Source of the DNA: Prorocentrum cordatum
Lineage: Eukaryota; Sar; Dinophyceae; Prorocentrales; Prorocentraceae
DNA: 64,000 nucleotides
Assembly: GCA_963575745.1 (NCBI GenBank)
Contig: CAUYUJ010014360.1
Location: forward strand, 99,772 to 163,771
Direction of reading: 5' to 3'
Positions within the stretch are counted from its first letter, which is position 1, and each line of letters opens with the position of its first letter. The position numbers and the translations under genes are program-made. This document shows positions 61,496-64,000 of this stretch, one piece after another. Under the pieces are notes generated by a model. That model searched no databases. It was not told the origin of the DNA and was given only the letters and a program-made list of their open reading frames with translations.

Positions 61496-61857
61496 CATGG
61501 CTCCGCCCCCTCCTCCTGCTACTCGCTCCCACGCCCCTCTTCTCAGGGCCAGCCTGCCGCGCGCAGCCACCTCTTCTGCCCGCCGGTCTCTTCCCTTCTC
61601 CTCGCGCCGCAGTTCGCTGCGCCTGTGCCCTTAACGCAGAGCAGAGCGGCGCAACGGCCCCAGGGGGGAAGGGGGCGGAGAGCCACCGTCCCTGGCGATG
61701 TGCCGGGCCAGGAGATGCGAAACCACACGCGAGCGGAGCAAGGAAGGTTGTAACTTGTAACACAACAAGCTCGGTCGCACCGACGCTTAGCCACGGCTTC
61801 CAGCTGGCGGGTCTCACGTTCTAGCGCCCGTCCTTTGCATCTGCGGATGTGACTGCC

Positions 61858-61972
61858 ATCCTCCTCCTCCTCCTCCTCCTCCTCCTCCTTCTCCTCCTCC
61901 TCCTCCTCCTCTCCTCCTCCTCCTCGTCCTCCTCGTTCTCCTCCTCCTCCTCCTCCTCCTCCTCGAATTTCG
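61858..61972 (+). repeat. (TCC)n array truncating LINE3
   Basis: TCC triplets (GAG on the minus strand) that continue the LINE3 frame as poly-Glu and replace its expected C-terminus. Confidence 0.9.
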
Positions 61973-61974
61973 AC

Positions 61975-62640
61975 CTCCAGGAAGCAGCTGGCCAATCTTC
62001 CGCGCCACGCCGCCGTGCTAGCAATACGTAAGCGCGCGTCACCCTCTGGATATACTCGACACAAGACTGCTCTAAGCTGCGGCCTGCGCCCACCATCTTT
62101 CGCAGCTTCTTCCGCCGTGTTGTGCGTAGCCGCCTCTCCTGCTCGGCGGACAACGTCCACATTACGGAGGCGTGCAGGGCAGCCGGCGCGACTGTGGCAT
62201 TAAGCAGCCTCGTGCGGTCGCGAAAAGGAGCGCGACGAGTCCATAATACCTCCTTTTGGGCACAGGAAGATACCCATCCTGCTGTCATTCTGTGGCCGAG
62301 CTCAAGTCCGTGGCAGTCGTCCAGAGAAAGCTTCTGGCCTACATATTCATCGGCTTCACCTTTTTGCAACACGCGCATATCTTTACCACCGCATCTGATG
62401 GTAGCCAGTTTGACTTCCGAATCGGTGCGAACAGCGGCCTTGTCCATGTGCAACTTGTGGCCACGTATTTCAAAGCTTCTGTCTCCAAGACCACAATCAC
62501 ACGGCCTATGTCTCTTTTGCTCGTGGCCAGAAAGACAGCATCGTCCGCGAAGCGCAAGTTGCTCGAAGCGTAGACCCAGCGTGGCCCGCCCGCGACCAGG
62601 GGCCCGAGGATCCGCCGAGCCAAAAAACTTCACCTCTATC
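61975..62640 (-). pseudogene. LINE3: reverse transcriptase fragment (FADD type)
   Basis: One frame has SNLRFADDAVFLATSKRDIG (RT catalytic box and following helix). After a frameshift near 62,470 another has DEYVGQKLSLDD, LLNATVAPAALHASVMWTLS, QERRLRTTRRKKLRKMVG and CVEYIQRVTRAYVLLARR, the thumb and C-terminal pattern of LINEs whose RT has FADD, distinct from LINE1 and LINE2. The 5' part is not recognisable. Confidence 0.82.
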
Positions 62641-63059
62641 CTCGCCCGTCCTCCCTTTCGTCCTCCTCCTCCCCATCCTCGTCTTCCTCTGCTCTTCCGT
62701 CATGTTGCTCCTCCTTACCTTCCTGGCCGCTTCCATGTACTTCTCAGGCCCGTGTGCCCTCTCCCATTTGTCACTCCGTCCTCTTCTTCCTTCCATTGGC
62801 TCCTCCCTACCGTCGTCCTCGCCATTCGTCCCTCCCTGGTCTCACTCCTCCCCCTCCTCGTGGCCCTCCACCTCTCCTTCCTGCAGCCCTCTTCCGAATC
62901 ATACTCTCTTCCTCCCCACTGTTGCACTGTGCTCGGTGGTGCCCCCCCACCCAGACGTCATCTGCAAGCCCCTGGATCAACGCGTCGAGGCACACTTTCC
63001 CACCAGCCCTGCGGGCAGAGGTTATTGAGGGCGTTTCCTTTTGCAAACCCCTTTGTCGA

Positions 63060-63955
63060 AATGCATCGCGGGGACGCATGTAAACCTAGCCACTGGGGCC
63101 TTCGGTGGAGCTCCCTATGGGGCCACGAAGCGTGTGAAGGGTGTGACGACATGAACCGCGGGGAGGCATGTAAACCTTGCCACTGGGGCCTTCGGTGGAG
63201 CTCCCTATCGGGCCACGAAGCGTGTAAAGGGTGTGACGACATGAATCGCGGGGACGCACGTCAACCCTGCCGCTGGGGCCTTCGGTGAAACTCCCTATGG
63301 GGTCACGAACGGTGTGAGGAGTGTGCCGAAATGAGTCGCGGGGACGCATGTAAACCCTGCCACTGGGGTCTTCGGTGGAGCTCCCTATTTGGCCACGAAG
63401 CGTGTAAAGGATGTGACCACATGAATCGCGGAAGCGCATGTAAACCGTGCCACTGGGGCCTTCGGTGGAACTCCCTATGGGGTCACGAACGTTGTGATCA
63501 GTGTGCCGAAATGAATCGCGGGGACGCATGTAAACCCTGCCACTGGGGTCTTCGGTGGAGCTCCCTATGTGGCCACGAAGCGTGTAAAGGGTGTGACCAC
63601 ATGAATCGTGGAAGCGCATGTAAACCGTGCCACTGGGGCCTTCGGTGGAACTCCCTATGGGGTCACGAACGTTGTGATCAGTGTGCCGACATGAATCGGG
63701 GACGCATATAAACCCTGCCACTGGGGCCTTCGGTGAAGCTCCCTATGGGGCCACGAAGCGTGTGAAGGGTGTGCCGAATGAGTCGCGGGGACGCATGTAA
63801 ACCATGCCTTTGGGGCCTTCGGTGGAGCTCCCTACGGTGCCACGAACCGTGTGATGGGTGTGCCGAAATGAGTGCCTGGGACGCATGTGGACGTACCCCC
63901 TGGGGACTTTGGTGGCTCCCTATGGGGCCACGGACCTTGTGAGGGGTGTGCCGAA
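63060..63955 (+). repeat. 90-bp satellite, about 10 units, with 180-bp dimers
   Basis: GCCACTGGGGCCTTCGGTGG then AGCTCCCTATGGGGCCACGA recurs at 63,098, 63,188, 63,278, 63,368, 63,458, 63,548, 63,638, 63,726, 63,817 and 63,902. Two successive dimers (63,321-63,500 and 63,501-63,680) are nearly identical. One frame gives a 30-residue repeat ACKPCHWGLRWSSLWGHE then ACKGCDHMNRG. It is broken by TGA at about 63,286 and by a 2-bp loss at about 63,705. The opposite strand is also open, so coding is not shown. Confidence 0.9.
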
Positions 63956-64000
63956 ATGGTGGACATGCGGAAAGCAGAGGCAGGGAGGAGGGAGGGAGCA

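Noticed and set aside
62807-63079. A second RT catalytic box (LADDVWV) upstream of LINE3
   Set aside because: Surrounding residues do not follow RT block order, and a normal FADD box is already present at about 62,545.
63060-63955. CRISPR-like array
   Set aside because: Units are contiguous 90-bp repeats without unique spacers, and the context is eukaryotic.

Overview
The window looks like nuclear DNA of a GC-rich dinoflagellate. Four things point there. Copies of the dinoflagellate trans-splicing leader (SL; CCGTAG followed by CCATTTTGGCTCAAG) sit at the 5' ends of two retrotransposons. A large gene uses GC and probably GA splice donors as well as GT, with AG|G-type acceptors. Genes are sparse, with long introns. 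Repeats, including many small terminal-inverted-repeat (TIR) elements, fill most of the DNA. The high GC content would fit a Prorocentrum-like genome, but the species cannot be fixed from this sequence alone.

The one confident cellular gene is a CLC-type chloride channel or Cl-/H+ exchanger on the minus strand, from the start codon near 23,565 to about 2,553. I placed nine main exons plus one probable 72-bp exon by protein motifs and by reading-phase agreement across each junction. Exons 2-8 hold the CLC membrane domain and the first CBS domain, and exon 9 holds the second CBS domain. The extreme 3' end is not visible. The introns have absorbed many elements. Intron 5 (about 6.7 kb) contains a nested stack: a TIR element (R1), a GGA trinucleotide array inside it, and a 5.5-kb LINE (LINE1, minus strand) inside the array. 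Other CLC introns hold members of the T1 and T2 TIR families and a dispersed family (D).

From 25,024 to 31,050 a second LINE (LINE2, 25,096-30,184, minus strand, decayed) has inserted into a roughly 138-bp satellite. It has a 16-bp target-site duplication, a 7-nt poly(A) remnant and a double SL at its 5' end. Both LINEs therefore begin exactly where a trans-spliced mRNA would begin. This is the most interesting signal in the window: LINE transcripts that acquired their 5' end from the spliced leader and then re-integrated, at least twice for LINE2. A third, more decayed LINE fragment (RT with FADD box) lies at 61,980-62,640.

The remainder, 31-64 kb, is mostly repeats: GAC/GTC, GGA/TCC and CA microsatellites, several minisatellites, foldback elements, and a 90-bp satellite (63,060-63,955) whose relatives lie in inverted orientation at the left edge (85-345). 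A few isolated open frames (34,065-34,886; 50,223-50,801; 54,994-55,560; 57,164-57,754) have protein-like composition, but I do not recognise them. No rRNA, tRNA or CRISPR was found.
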